From Microbacterium sp. LWS13-1.2 (lineage in GTDB: Bacteria > Actinomycetota > Actinomycetes > Actinomycetales > Microbacteriaceae): DNA of 64,000 nt. The notes beneath the pieces were generated by a model. It did no database searches and was not told the origin of the DNA. It was given only the letters and a program-made list of their open reading frames with translations. The number at the start of each line of letters is the position of its first letter. Position 1 is the stretch's first letter. Shown piece after piece: positions 20,519-30,030 of the stretch. The DNA lies in contig NZ_CP151632.1 in NCBI RefSeq assembly GCF_040144835.1, positions 3,472,001-3,536,000 of the forward strand, written 5' to 3'. The position numbers and the translations under genes are program-made.

Positions 20519-22633
20519 GTGGCACAAGAAGTGCTCACCGACCTCAACAAGGTCCGCAACATCGGCATCATGGCGCACATCGATGCCGGCAAGACGACGA
20601 CGACCGAGCGCATCCTGTTCTACACGGGCGTCAACCACAAGATCGGCGAGACGCACGACGGCGCTGCCACCACCGACTGGATGGAGCAGGAGCAGGAGCG
20701 CGGCATCACGATCACGTCGGCCGCCGTCACCTGCTTCTGGGACAAGAACCAGATCAACATCATCGACACCCCCGGCCACGTGGACTTCACGGTCGAGGTC
20801 GAGCGGTCGCTGCGCGTCCTCGACGGCGCCGTCGCCGTCTTCGACGGCAAAGAGGGCGTCGAGCCCCAGTCCGAGACGGTGTGGCGTCAGGCCGACAAGT
20901 ACGACGTGCCCCGCATCTGCTTCGTCAACAAGATGGACAAGCTGGGCGCCGACTTCTACTTCACGGTCGACACGATCGTCAACCGCCTGAAGGCCAAGCC
21001 GCTCGTGATCCAGCTGCCCATCGGTGCGGAGAACGACTTCGTGGGCGTCATCGACCTCGTCGAGATGCGCGCGCTGGTCTGGCCCGGCGACGCCAAGGGC
21101 GACGTGACCATGGGCGCCAAGTACGAGATCCAGGAGATCCCGGCCGAGCTCGCCGACAAGGCTGCCGAGTACCGCGAGAAGCTGCTCGAGACGGTCGCCG
21201 AGTCCGACGAGCACCTGCTCGAGAAGTACTTCGGCGGCGAGGGCCTCACGGTCGCCGAGATCAAGGGCGCCATCCGCAAACTCACCATCGCCTCGGAGCT
21301 CTACCCCGTGCTCTGCGGCTCGGCGTTCAAGAACCGCGGCGTGCAGCCGATGCTCGACGCCGTCGTGGACTACCTCCCCTCGCCCCTCGACGTCCCCGCC
21401 ATCGAGGCGAAGGACCCGAAGAACGAAGAGGTCATCATCGAGCGTCACGCCGACCGTGACGAGCCGTTCGCGGCGCTCGCGTTCAAGATCGTGACGCACC
21501 CGTTCTTCGGTCGCCTCACCTACATCCGCGTGTACTCGGGCCACCTCGACTCCGGCGCCCAGGTCGTCAACGCGACCAAGGGCAAGAAGGAGCGCATCGG
21601 GAAGATCTTCCAGATGCACGCCAACAAGGAGATGCCGGTCGACTCGGTCACCGCCGGTCACATCTACGCCGTCATCGGCCTCAAGGACACCACCACCGGT
21701 GACACGCTGTCCGACAGCGCCAACCAGGTCGTCCTCGAGTCGATGACCTTCCCCGAGCCGGTCATCGAGGTCGCGATCGAGCCCAAGACGAAGGCCGACC
21801 AGGAGAAGCTGGGTCTCGCGATCCAGAAGCTCGCCGAGGAGGACCCGACGTTCCGCGTCGAGCAGAACTCCGAGACCGGTCAGACCGTCATCAAGGGCAT
21901 GGGCGAGCTGCACCTCGACATCCTGGTCGACCGCATGAAGCGCGAGTTCAAGGTCGAGGCCAACGTCGGCAAGCCGCAGGTGGCGTACCGCGAGACGATC
22001 CGCAAGGTCGTCGAGCGTCACGACTACACGCACAAGAAGCAGACCGGTGGTTCGGGTCAGTTCGCGAAGATCCAGTTCGCGCTCGAGCCGCTCGAGGTCA
22101 CGGCCGACAAGACGTACGAGTTCGAGAACAAGGTCACCGGTGGCCGCATCCCGCGCGAGTACATCGAGCCGACCAACCAGGGCTTCCAGGACGCCATGAA
22201 CATCGGCGTGCTCGCCGGCTACCCCATGGTGGGCGTGAAGGCGATCCTCACGGACGGCGCGTCGCACGACGTCGACTCGTCCGAGATGGCGTTCAAGATC
22301 GCCGGCTCGATGGGCTTCAAGGAGGCCGTCCGCAAGGCGAACCCCGTCATCCTCGAGCCGCTCATGGCGGTCGAGGTGCGTACTCCCGAGGAGTACATGG
22401 GCGACGTCATCGGCGACCTCAACTCGCGTCGTGGCCAGATCCAGTCCATGGAGGACGCACAGGGCGTCAAGGTCGTCCGCGCGCTGGTCCCGCTGTCCGA
22501 GATGTTCGGCTACATCGGCGATCTGCGCTCGAAGACCTCGGGCCGCGCCGTGTACTCGATGGAGTTCGACAGCTACGCCGAGGTTCCCCGCGCCGTGGCC
22601 GACGAGATCATCCAGAAGGTCAAGGGCGAGTAA
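20519..22633 (+). CDS. fusA: Elongation factor G
   Basis: A 704-residue translocase GTPase that moves tRNAs and mRNA through the ribosome. Visible motifs are the P-loop [14 protein letters not shown] near residue 20, the switch-region [17 protein letters not shown] and NKMD, followed by domains II-V at normal length. The GTG start follows AAGGAC. It lies between rpsG and tuf in the classic str order. Confidence 0.98.
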   Translation: MAQEVLTDLNKVRNIGIMAHIDAGKTTTTERILFYTGVNHKIGETHDGAATTDWMEQEQERGITITSAAVTCFWDKNQINIIDTPGHVDFTVEVERSLRVLDGAVAVFDGKEGVEPQSETVWRQADKYDVPRICFVNKMDKLGADFYFTVDTIVNRLKAKPLVIQLPIGAENDFVGVIDLVEMRALVWPGDAKGDVTMGAKYEIQEIPAELADKAAEYREKLLETVAESDEHLLEKYFGGEGLTVAEIKGAIRKLTIASELYPVLCGSAFKNRGVQPMLDAVVDYLPSPLDVPAIEAKDPKNEEVIIERHADRDEPFAALAFKIVTHPFFGRLTYIRVYSGHLDSGAQVVNATKGKKERIGKIFQMHANKEMPVDSVTAGHIYAVIGLKDTTTGDTLSDSANQVVLESMTFPEPVIEVAIEPKTKADQEKLGLAIQKLAEEDPTFRVEQNSETGQTVIKGMGELHLDILVDRMKREFKVEANVGKPQVAYRETIRKVVERHDYTHKKQTGGSGQFAKIQFALEPLEVTADKTYEFENKVTGGRIPREYIEPTNQGFQDAMNIGVLAGYPMVGVKAILTDGASHDVDSSEMAFKIAGSMGFKEAVRKANPVILEPLMAVEVRTPEEYMGDVIGDLNSRRGQIQSMEDAQGVKVVRALVPLSEMFGYIGDLRSKTSGRAVYSMEFDSYAEVPRAVADEIIQKVKGE

Positions 22634-22640
22634 CCCTTTT

Positions 22641-22676
22641 CCCCTGGGATGACTCGGTGACGAGGCATCCCAGGGG
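22641..22676 (+). terminator. Hairpin between fusA and tuf
   Basis: An 11-bp perfect stem (CCCCTGGGATG and its complement) with a 14-nt loop. No T-tract follows; it may attenuate read-through or protect the fusA 3' end, leaving tuf with an additional promoter that I cannot place confidently. Confidence 0.5.
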
Positions 22677-22792
22677 CACAACTTCACACAGAATCAACAG
22701 AACCGTCTCCACTAAGGTGGAGATATCCCCGTAGACGACCGGTCGCAAACCAGTGCCCGGAAGTTCTACACGACCGTCCTGAGGAGGACCCA

Positions 22793-23986
22793 GTGGCTAA
22801 GGCCAAGTTCGAGCGGACCAAGCCGCACGTGAACATCGGAACGATCGGTCACGTCGACCACGGCAAGACCACGCTCACCGCAGCGATCTCGAAGGTGCTC
22901 GCCGACACCTACCCGTCGGCCACCAACGTGCAGCGCGACTTCGCGTCGATCGACTCCGCTCCCGAGGAGCGCCAGCGCGGTATCACGATCAACATCTCGC
23001 ACGTCGAGTACGAGACCCCGAAGCGTCACTACGCTCACGTCGACGCCCCGGGTCACGCCGACTACATCAAGAACATGATCACCGGTGCTGCTCAGATGGA
23101 CGGCGCGATCCTCGTGGTCGCCGCCACCGACGGCCCGATGGCGCAGACGCGCGAGCACGTGCTCCTCGCCAAGCAGGTCGGCGTCCCCTACCTGCTCGTC
23201 GCGCTGAACAAGTCGGACATGGTCGACGACGAGGAGATCCTGGAGCTCGTCGAGCTCGAGGTTCGCGAGCTGCTGTCGTCGCAGGACTTCGACGGTGACA
23301 ACGCTCCGGTCGTGCGCGTCTCGGGCCTCAAGGCTCTCGAGGGCGACGCCGAGTGGACCGCGAAGATCCTCGAGCTCATGGAGGCGGTCGACGAGTCGAT
23401 CCCCGACCCGGTGCGCGACAAGGACAAGCCGTTCCTGATGCCGATCGAGGACGTCTTCACGATCACCGGTCGTGGCACGGTCGTCACGGGCCGCGCCGAG
23501 CGCGGTACCCTCGCGATCAACTCCGAGGTCGAGATCGTGGGTCTGCGCCCGACGCAGAAGACGATCGTCACCGGTATCGAGATGTTCCACAAGCAGCTCG
23601 ACGAGGCATGGGCCGGCGAGAACTGTGGTCTGCTCCTGCGCGGCACCAAGCGTGACGACGTCGAGCGCGGCCAGGTCGTCGTGAAGCCCGGTTCGGTCAC
23701 CCCGCACACCAACTTCGAGGGCACGGCGTACATCCTGTCCAAGGAGGAGGGCGGCCGTCACAACCCGTTCTTCACGAACTACCGTCCGCAGTTCTACTTC
23801 CGCACTACCGACGTCACCGGCGTCATCACGCTGCCCGAGGGCACCGAGATGGTCATGCCCGGCGACACCACCGACATGACGGTCGAGCTGATCCAGCCGA
23901 TCGCCATGGAAGAGGGCCTCGGCTACGCGATCCGTGAGGGTGGCCGCACCGTCGGCGCCGGCACGGTCACGAAGATCATCAAGTAA
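22793..23986 (+). CDS. tuf: Elongation factor Tu
   Basis: A 397-residue GTPase that delivers aminoacyl-tRNA to the ribosome. Motifs include [13 protein letters not shown], the switch region [25 protein letters not shown] and the conserved C-terminal [12 protein letters not shown]. The GTG start has a strong site, GAGGAGG, upstream. Last gene of the str operon, followed by a long perfect hairpin. Confidence 0.98.
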   Translation: MAKAKFERTKPHVNIGTIGHVDHGKTTLTAAISKVLADTYPSATNVQRDFASIDSAPEERQRGITINISHVEYETPKRHYAHVDAPGHADYIKNMITGAAQMDGAILVVAATDGPMAQTREHVLLAKQVGVPYLLVALNKSDMVDDEEILELVELEVRELLSSQDFDGDNAPVVRVSGLKALEGDAEWTAKILELMEAVDESIPDPVRDKDKPFLMPIEDVFTITGRGTVVTGRAERGTLAINSEVEIVGLRPTQKTIVTGIEMFHKQLDEAWAGENCGLLLRGTKRDDVERGQVVVKPGSVTPHTNFEGTAYILSKEEGGRHNPFFTNYRPQFYFRTTDVTGVITLPEGTEMVMPGDTTDMTVELIQPIAMEEGLGYAIREGGRTVGAGTVTKIIK

Positions 23987-24032
23987 GACGGTTCTCGACG
24001 AGGTCGCTCTGCGACCGCATCGACTGCTGTGA

Positions 24033-24068
24033 CGAGAAGCCCCCGGGAGTGATCCCGGGGGCTTCTCG
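24033..24068 (+). terminator. Terminator hairpin after tuf
   Basis: A perfect 16-bp stem with a GTGA tetraloop (left arm begins CGAGAAGCCCCCGGGA). No clear T-tract follows, which is common for actinobacterial terminators. Confidence 0.75.
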
Positions 24069-24153
24069 GCGTCCAGGGCAGGGGTTCCGCTGCGGCATCC
24101 GTTCCCGTCACAATTGGCCTGACGCCTCGCCGGGGGCGGCTGAAGGAGTGAGC

Positions 24154-24372
24154 ATGGGCGGTCTCGACGACCTCGTCAACCAGGGCAAGGATCTCTACGC
24201 GCAGAACAAGGAGAAGATCGGCGATTTCCTGAAGTCCGAGCAAGCCGAGGACATCAGCGACAAAGTGCTGGACGGCGCCTCGGGCATCGCGAAGAAAGTC
24301 GTGCCGGAGGAGCACCACGACACCGTGGACGACATCCGTGGGAACGTCGACGGAGCAGTCGGCAACCAGTAG
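24154..24372 (+). CDS. Small antitoxin-like (MT0933 family) protein
   Basis: A 72-residue acidic helical protein starting [20 protein letters not shown] and rich in Lys, Asp and Glu in an amphipathic pattern, which resembles the short MT0933/Rv0909-type proteins annotated as antitoxins in actinobacteria. GAAGGAG seven nt upstream fixes the ATG. It is monocistronic: a tuf terminator lies before it and a good intrinsic terminator after it. No toxin gene is adjacent, so an antitoxin function is doubtful; a stress-related role is equally possible. Confidence 0.6.
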   Translation: MGGLDDLVNQGKDLYAQNKEKIGDFLKSEQAEDISDKVLDGASGIAKKVVPEEHHDTVDDIRGNVDGAVGNQ

Positions 24373-24390
24373 AACTCATCTGTGACGGAG

Positions 24391-24422
24391 CGGCCCGGGG
24401 GAACCCGGGCCGTTTTCCTTTT
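24391..24422 (+). terminator. Intrinsic terminator with T-tract
   Basis: A 9-bp GC stem (CGGCCCGGG with complement) is followed by TTTTCCTTTT. This is one of the few classical terminators in the window. Confidence 0.8.
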
Positions 24423-24494
24423 CTGGGATTTATTACGCGACTTTCGACAATCGTTACCAGGGCGTTCTTCGCAATTCGGATTTGCACCGGATAC

Positions 24495-24523
24495 TTGACG
24501 CGGGCTGATCCCCGGCATACCTT
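24495..24523 (+). promoter_or_regulatory. Promoter of the large LPATG surface-protein gene
   Basis: TTGACG and TACCTT are separated by 17 nt in a locally AT-richer region. It predicts an untranslated leader of about 140 nt that contains three TTGGGGA repeats. Confidence 0.6.
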
Positions 24524-24551
24524 TGCGGCGGGAACACGTTTCGGCTCGTGT

Positions 24552-24587
24552 TTGGGGAAACGCCGAACCTCTTGGGGATCTTGGGGA
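24552..24587 (+). repeat. Three TTGGGGA repeats in a 5' leader
   Basis: TTGGGGA occurs at 24552, 24572 and 24581 inside the predicted leader of the surface-protein gene; two copies are followed by AA and C or G. It may be a regulatory or RNA-binding site. Confidence 0.4.
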
Positions 24588-24670
24588 ACGTCGCTTTAAT
24601 CCACGGCCGTTACGTGCTGGGAGGGGCCTCTTCTGGGGCGCCCTGTGTCGTGACGACCAAGGGTGAAGTG

Positions 24671-27600
24671 ATGTTCAATCGTAGTTTCGCGCGCGCCTCG
24701 AATGAGGGACTGCGCCGTCGCATGCGTCAAGAGCGGACTCAGGAGCGCAAGATCGCGCTTCAGAGACGCCGGTATGTGGGAGGGCTCGCGGCTGTCGTCG
24801 CGAGTTCGCTCGTGTTCTCGGGTATGTCCCCGGCATCGGCCGAGGAGGTGACTCCGACCGATCCCGCCGCCACCAGCGAGGCGACGACAGAAACGTCATC
24901 GTCGGACGCTGCAACCCCGCCGCCTGCGGAAGAGACCGTGGCCGAGGAACCAGCAGCCGAAGAGCCCGCGGCCGAACCGCCTGCGGTCGAAGCGCCTGCG
25001 GTTGAAGAGCCCGCGGCTCCTGCAGAAGAGCCGCAGGCTGAAGAGCCGGCCGCTCCGGTTGCCGCACTTGCAGCGCCCGCGGAGGAGGACGTCGTGGCGC
25101 TCGCGTGTCCGGCGCTCTTCTACGGCTTCGAGATCGACGGTGACCGCCCGGTCAACTGCGGTGGTCAGGACTGGGACAGCGTCCCCGACGCGAGCACCAA
25201 CAGCCACGGCCCGTACAAGACCACCAATGACGACAGCGACCCGTCCACGTGGTACGCCGCCGGCAGTCCGTCACAGCACGCCACGATCCTGAACGCGCAG
25301 GCATGGTCGACGACTGTGGGCGGCGACCCGATCCTGTTCGCGGCATGGGATCGCGCCAGCGGTACCGGCTCCTCAGGGTTCATCATCGAGATCACCAAGG
25401 CTCCGACTCGTTCCGGCGGTGATGGCAACGTTCCCCAGCCGGACCGTTCGCTTGGCGGCACCGTGTTCTTCCTCGACCAGAGCGGCAACGACGGCACCAT
25501 ACTTCGCGGCGTCTGCACCTACACCGACACTGCGTCCTACCCGGGCACCTGCGTCACGAGCGACTTCCCGGCGAACAGCTTCATGGGTGTCACCAACGCC
25601 GACGGCACGTTCGTCGAGGTCGGGCTCAACCTGGCCCTGCTTGCCAATGTCAAGCCCGGCTGCCCGCCGACGCTCGGCTCGGCCGTCTACATCCGGTCCT
25701 TCACCGGCAACAACAACGAGCTCGGCGGCAACATCCAGGCCTGGGCCGGTCCGCTGACAGTCACCCCGCCGTCGACGTGTGTGCCACTGACGGCTACCAA
25801 GACCGCTTCCCCGTCGTTCGTCCGCGACTACAACTGGGAGATCGAGAAGTCAGTCGACCCCGCGAGCGCTACCGTGCGCCCCGGTGAGAACGCGACGTTC
25901 GACTACGTCGTCACCGTGACGCCGTCGGGCCCGATCGACTCGGGCTTCACGGTCACGGGCGTGATCACGGTCACCAACACCAATCCGATCGCGGTCCCGA
26001 TCACTGGCGTCACGGACTCGATTCCCGGCGCGGAGTGCACGATCACGACCCCGCAGCTGCCCACGGTTCCGGCCGGCGGCACCGCCGACGTCGCATACGG
26101 CTGCACCCTCCCCTCGGGATCCGCGGGCACGAACACGGCGACTGTGACCTGGAACTCGTCGGCGATCCCTGCCGGTTCGGCGCAGGCGACCGCCGGCTTC
26201 ACTTTCGCGGGAGTGGCGCCGAGCACGACGACGGATGCCTCGGTGACGGTGTCCGACACCGCGGCCGAGTTCGACGGGCCGAAGACAGTGACCGACGTCA
26301 GCAAGCCTACGGTCTTCACCTACTCGCGCACCCTCGGGGACGACGTCGCGGCCGGCGCGTGCAAGGAGTATGACAACACCGCGTCGATCGCCGCAACAGT
26401 CACTCAGCCGGAGCTCTCCGACAGCGCAACCGTTGAGGTCTGCACCGGTGAGGACCTCACGATCGAGAAGAACGTCGTCGTGAGCCTGACGCGGACGTAC
26501 GCGTGGGACATCGCCAAGAGCGTCGACGAGACGGTCCGCACGGTCGACGAGAACGGCCAGGCGACCTTCGAGTACACCGTCGAGGTGACTCCCGGTGCCG
26601 CCACCGACTCCGACTGGGCGATGGAGGGCGAGATCGACGTCACCAACCCGAACAGCCGCGACGTGACGGCGACCGTGACCGACGTGCCGTCGTTCGACGG
26701 GGCCTCGTGCACGGTCACGGGAGGCGTCGACGCGACGATCCCCGCGAACTCGACCAAGACGTTCGACTACACCTGCAGCTTCTCGGAGGACGGCCCGTTC
26801 ATCACGGGGTCCAACAAGGCGACGGTGACGTGGGACGCCGACGAGGCATCGAGCCCGGGTTCGAATGCGGAGTACACCGCGCCCATCACCGAGGCTGACT
26901 GGGACAAGACTCTCATCAACGACACCATCACGGTGATCGACGATATGACCGACCCGGAGAACCCGGTCGAGCTGGGCACCGCCAACTGGGCGGACGGCCC
27001 GACGGAGTTCACGTACGAGCTGACGCTCGACGGCACCCCGGGCACCTGCGTCGACTACACGAACACCGCGTGGATCGAAGAGACGGGCGAGCAGGTGGAC
27101 GAGACCGTCACGGTCTGCGACTACCAGGACCTCATCGTCAGCAAGACGGCCGAAGGGTCGTTCGATCGGGACTACGACTGGACGATCACCAAGACGGTGG
27201 ACCACACCTCCGCTACGGTCGGCGCCGGTGCGTCGGCGGTGTTCGCGTACACCGTGACCGTCACGCCGACGGTCGCCATGGACTCGAACTTCGCGGTGTG
27301 GGGGAGCATCTCGGTCACCAACCCGAATGACGTGGATGTCGCCATCACGCTGGAAGACACTCTGCCGGGTGGGGAGTGCGAGGTCGCCGGGACCGACGAC
27401 CTCGTGATCCCGGCCGGCGCGAGTGTGGAGTTCCCGTACGAGTGCATCCTGGCCGACGCGACCGCCGAGACGGCCGTCACTAACACGGTGGACATCGCCT
27501 GGGACGCCGAGGAGCTGCTCGGCACCTCGGGTGCTGCGCAAGCGACCGCCGACGTGGACTTCGCTGACGTGGCGCCCACGACGACGGATGCCAGCGCGAC

Positions 27601-27934
27601 CGTGTCCGACACGGCGGTCGAGTTCGGCGACGAGGTCGCGCTGAACGCGGTCGACGGCGAGAAGGTCTTCACGTACTCGCGTGACCTGTCGACCGTCGAC
27701 GGCGCGTGCGCGACGCACCCGAACACCGCCACGGTCACCCCGTCGAACGACGAGCCTGCCTCCGCGTCGCAGTCGGTCGAGGTGTGCCCCGCGGCGCAGC
27801 CGCCGCTGCCCGCGACCGGTGGCGGGGAACTGCCGCCACTGCTGGTCATCATGGGCCTGTTCGCTCTGCTTGGAGGCACGACGATGCTGATCATCGCCCG
27901 CCGCCGCCGCGGAGAGGTCAAGGCGACCATCTGA
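24671..27934 (+). CDS. LPXTG cell-wall-anchored surface protein with three long repeats
   Basis: A 1087-residue exported protein. A long basic N-terminus precedes the signal peptide, which ends near MSPASA-EE. An Ala/Pro/Glu-rich spacer of ~80 residues follows, then a unique domain, then three repeats of ~224 residues beginning near residues 382, 605 and 830 with the pattern (R/T)-x-Y-x-W-x-I-x-K-(S/T)-V-D. The repeats resemble DUF11/Ig-like stalk domains. The C-terminus has LPATG (1046-1050), a hydrophobic span and RRRRGE, a canonical sortase signal. An in-frame ATG 123 nt upstream is rejected because it lies in the leader repeats. Probably an adhesin or wall-associated structural protein. 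Confidence 0.85.
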   Translation: MFNRSFARASNEGLRRRMRQERTQERKIALQRRRYVGGLAAVVASSLVFSGMSPASAEEVTPTDPAATSEATTETSSSDAATPPPAEETVAEEPAAEEPAAEPPAVEAPAVEEPAAPAEEPQAEEPAAPVAALAAPAEEDVVALACPALFYGFEIDGDRPVNCGGQDWDSVPDASTNSHGPYKTTNDDSDPSTWYAAGSPSQHATILNAQAWSTTVGGDPILFAAWDRASGTGSSGFIIEITKAPTRSGGDGNVPQPDRSLGGTVFFLDQSGNDGTILRGVCTYTDTASYPGTCVTSDFPANSFMGVTNADGTFVEVGLNLALLANVKPGCPPTLGSAVYIRSFTGNNNELGGNIQAWAGPLTVTPPSTCVPLTATKTASPSFVRDYNWEIEKSVDPASATVRPGENATFDYVVTVTPSGPIDSGFTVTGVITVTNTNPIAVPITGVTDSIPGAECTITTPQLPTVPAGGTADVAYGCTLPSGSAGTNTATVTWNSSAIPAGSAQATAGFTFAGVAPSTTTDASVTVSDTAAEFDGPKTVTDVSKPTVFTYSRTLGDDVAAGACKEYDNTASIAATVTQPELSDSATVEVCTGEDLTIEKNVVVSLTRTYAWDIAKSVDETVRTVDENGQATFEYTVEVTPGAATDSDWAMEGEIDVTNPNSRDVTATVTDVPSFDGASCTVTGGVDATIPANSTKTFDYTCSFSEDGPFITGSNKATVTWDADEASSPGSNAEYTAPITEADWDKTLINDTITVIDDMTDPENPVELGTANWADGPTEFTYELTLDGTPGTCVDYTNTAWIEETGEQVDETVTVCDYQDLIVSKTAEGSFDRDYDWTITKTVDHTSATVGAGASAVFAYTVTVTPTVAMDSNFAVWGSISVTNPNDVDVAITLEDTLPGGECEVAGTDDLVIPAGASVEFPYECILADATAETAVTNTVDIAWDAEELLGTSGAAQATADVDFADVAPTTTDASATVSDTAVEFGDEVALNAVDGEKVFTYSRDLSTVDGACATHPNTATVTPSNDEPASASQSVEVCPAAQPPLPATGGGELPPLLVIMGLFALLGGTTMLIIARRRRGEVKATI

Positions 27935-27980
27935 CGTGAGAGAGGGCGGGACCGCCCCAAGGCCCGCTCTCTCCCACCCA

Positions 27981-28046
27981 CTTCCGGCCTGCTCTGACGG
28001 GCCGGAAGCTCGAGCCCCTCGCACCCCGAACGCGAGGGGCTCGAGC
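27981..28046 (+). terminator. Two abutting perfect hairpins after the LPATG gene
   Basis: A 9-bp stem (CTTCCGGCC and complement, 27981-28008) directly abuts a perfect 15-bp stem (GCTCGAGCCCCTCGC and complement, 28008-28046). Together they form a strong terminator without a T-tract. Confidence 0.7.
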
Positions 28047-28277
28047 GCGTCTGCCGCACGCGTTCCGCGCGCCGATTCGCGCATTCGGCCGGGGAGCGAT
28101 AGCCTGCACGAACGGCGGTCCTCCGTCGTTTTCGCAGCCTTCGGGAAAGGCGGCGGAAATCCGGTCTCACGCGGCCCCGCCAGGTGATCCGGGAACCGGC
28201 CCTCACGGTCCGGACAACGTGTGCCCCCGCGCACCGCATCAAGGTCGGAAGAAGATCGGCACCCCCGTGCCGGACGA

Positions 28278-28396
28278 GTACGACGTGCCTCCGCGCGTCG
28301 CAGAGAAGTACGGCGTGCCCCCGCACGCTGCTGGGAAGTACGGCGTGCTCCGGTGCGTCGCTGGGAAGTACGGTGCGCTCTGCGCACCGCTGGGAC
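28278..28396 (+). repeat. Four imperfect 30-bp tandem repeats
   Basis: Units start at 28278, 28308, 28338 and 28368, each beginning GTACG(G/A) and the first three ending with (CTGGGAA or CAGAGAA). The last unit is shortened. There are no spacers, so this is not a CRISPR array. The period is a multiple of three, and the repeat ends 32 nt before a surface-protein start codon. Confidence 0.85.
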
Positions 28397-28427
28397 GGCG
28401 CTCGGCGCCGATTAGGGGAGGAACACT

Positions 28428-29870
28428 GTGTCTGCAGTGCGCAAGAGAACTTTCAAGGCTTTGGCTGGGGCGCTGGTGGCCGCGGCACTCGTCGTGGCCC
28501 CGCTGGTCACCGCCGGCGCGTCCGCCGCGCCGCCCGCGGACGACGGCGATGCGGTCACGATCGTCGGCGAGATCGGAGTTCTGGAGGATTTCACGCCCGA
28601 GGCGAACAAGGCCTCGTACTGGGAGGCGCGCTACGCCGCCTTCAACGCCGACTGCTTCGCTCACGACAAGAGCGACCGCACCCCGCACGGCTCCATCACC
28701 GATGACGGCTTGACGGTGACGCTGAGCGAGTTCGACGAGTCGTGGGGCTACGACGGCTGGGTGGCGCTGATCGTCAAGGGCGCCACGACCAACAACGTGG
28801 TCGAGAGCCCCGAGGCAGGAGTCGCCTATGCCTCGCCGCCCACGGGCAGCGGTGTGCAGTCCGAGGTGTCGCACTGGATCGTCTGCAAGGGCGACCACCC
28901 CGAGGGTGAGCCGACCGTCGTGACGCCTACGCTTACGGTGACTCCGCCGACATGTCTTGCTGATGGGTTCATCACCCGCAGCGAGGACGTGAACTGGACT
29001 TCTGAGGATAACGGCGACGGCACGACGACTTGGACCGCGTTGCCGAATCCCGGCACGATTTTCGAGGCGGGTGTGAAGGTCAGCTGGACCGTCCCGGACC
29101 TCGCCCAGCTCACCGATGACTGCGAGTCGGAGGAACCGGAGCAGCCGGAGCCCCTGAAGAGCGAGTCCAGCAAGACGACCTTCGACTGCGCGACCACGAC
29201 GGCGACGGTCACCACGACCACCACGACCACGGAGTACATCTGGAACGCGGAGACCGAGACCTGGGTGCTCGGCGAGCCGACTTCGGAGGACGTCGTCACC
29301 GAGCGCGACCTCACCGAGGCTGAGATCGACGAGAACTGCCCGCTCGTTCCCGGTGACATCGACTCTGTCTGCGTGGGCGACGTGCCCTACCTCGGCTACG
29401 CGGTGACGCTGCCCGAGGGCTTCGAGGCGGACAGCGAGACCCCCGTCACGATCACGTTCGTGAACCCGGATGGCGAGGACTACGTCGTCGAGAACCAGCC
29501 GCTGAGCGGCGAGCTGCTGTGGCCGGGTGCCTCGGCGACCGCGCCCAAGATGTGGCCGGGCTGGGAGCTCGTGAACGGCGAGTACGTCGAGACCGACGGC
29601 AACTTCGCGTGGACCCGCGCCGGCGTCACCGTCCGCTTCGAGGTCAACCCGTCGTACTCGACCGAGGTCCAGTACCCCGAGGCATCCGCAGAGTGCGCCA
29701 ACCCGCCGGTCGGCGGGGGCACCCCGGCGTCGACCGACACCGAGGCGCTGGCCGTGACCGGTGGCGGCGTCAGCCCGATCGTCGTCGCAGCGGGCGGCGC
29801 GGCACTGTTCGCCGGCATCGCCGTCGTGGCGATCGCGGCCTACCGTCGCCGTCACGCGAGCACGCAGTAA
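28428..29870 (+). CDS. Secreted surface protein with LAXTG-type sorting signal
   Basis: A 480-residue protein with a signal peptide (hydrophobic core ALAGALVAAALVVAPLV, cleavage near GASAA), extracellular domains rich in Thr, Glu and paired Cys, and a C-terminal LAVTG motif (441-445) followed by a hydrophobic span and YRRRHASTQ. LAXTG is the preferred signal of class E sortases in actinobacteria, unlike the LPATG of the neighbouring protein. A Thr-rich run (TATVTTTTTTTEY) lies mid-protein. GGGGAGGAAC before the GTG supports the start. Function unknown; wall anchoring is inferred. Confidence 0.82.
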   Translation: MSAVRKRTFKALAGALVAAALVVAPLVTAGASAAPPADDGDAVTIVGEIGVLEDFTPEANKASYWEARYAAFNADCFAHDKSDRTPHGSITDDGLTVTLSEFDESWGYDGWVALIVKGATTNNVVESPEAGVAYASPPTGSGVQSEVSHWIVCKGDHPEGEPTVVTPTLTVTPPTCLADGFITRSEDVNWTSEDNGDGTTTWTALPNPGTIFEAGVKVSWTVPDLAQLTDDCESEEPEQPEPLKSESSKTTFDCATTTATVTTTTTTTEYIWNAETETWVLGEPTSEDVVTERDLTEAEIDENCPLVPGDIDSVCVGDVPYLGYAVTLPEGFEADSETPVTITFVNPDGEDYVVENQPLSGELLWPGASATAPKMWPGWELVNGEYVETDGNFAWTRAGVTVRFEVNPSYSTEVQYPEASAECANPPVGGGTPASTDTEALAVTGGGVSPIVVAAGGAALFAGIAVVAIAAYRRRHASTQ

Positions 29871-29889
29871 CCACCGACTCATCGGTGGA

Positions 29890-29924
29890 GAAGGGGCGGT
29901 CGCGCACAGCGCGGCCGCCCCTTC
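29890..29924 (+). terminator. Terminator hairpin after the LAVTG gene
   Basis: A 14-bp stem with one G-T pair (left arm begins GAAGGGGCGG) closes a 7-nt loop. There is no T-tract. Confidence 0.7.
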
Positions 29925-30001
29925 TGCTGTGGTCAGCGGCACCCCGCCGGCGCCCCGTCTGGGAAACGGCCGAGCATACCCGCGCCGCGACACGCCCGAG
30001 T

Positions 30002-30030
30002 TTGCGACACGCCCGGGCTGCACGTAGACT
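30002..30030 (+). promoter_or_regulatory. Promoter of the S10 operon
   Basis: TTGCGA and TAGACT are separated by 17 nt; transcription would start near 30037. Confidence 0.7.

Larger units (their letters stand above)
27935..28427 (+). other. 493-nt gene-free region with hairpins and tandem repeat
   Basis: I see no supported gene. The region holds tandem hairpins after the upstream gene and a four-copy 30-bp repeat just before the next. Short frames crossing the repeat are not preferred because they overlap a well-supported gene start. Confidence 0.55.

Noticed and set aside
20426..22687. Long minus-strand frame opposite fusA
   Set aside because: Shadow of a highly conserved essential gene; His/Asp/Leu-rich without recognisable domains.
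28278..28396. Tandem repeat considered as a CRISPR array
   Set aside because: Repeats are directly contiguous with no unique spacers, and no cas genes are near.
28219..28713. Plus-strand frame carrying KYGV-type peptide repeats
   Set aside because: It overlaps the start and signal peptide of the LAVTG gene and has no ribosome-binding site of its own; noted as a possibility only.
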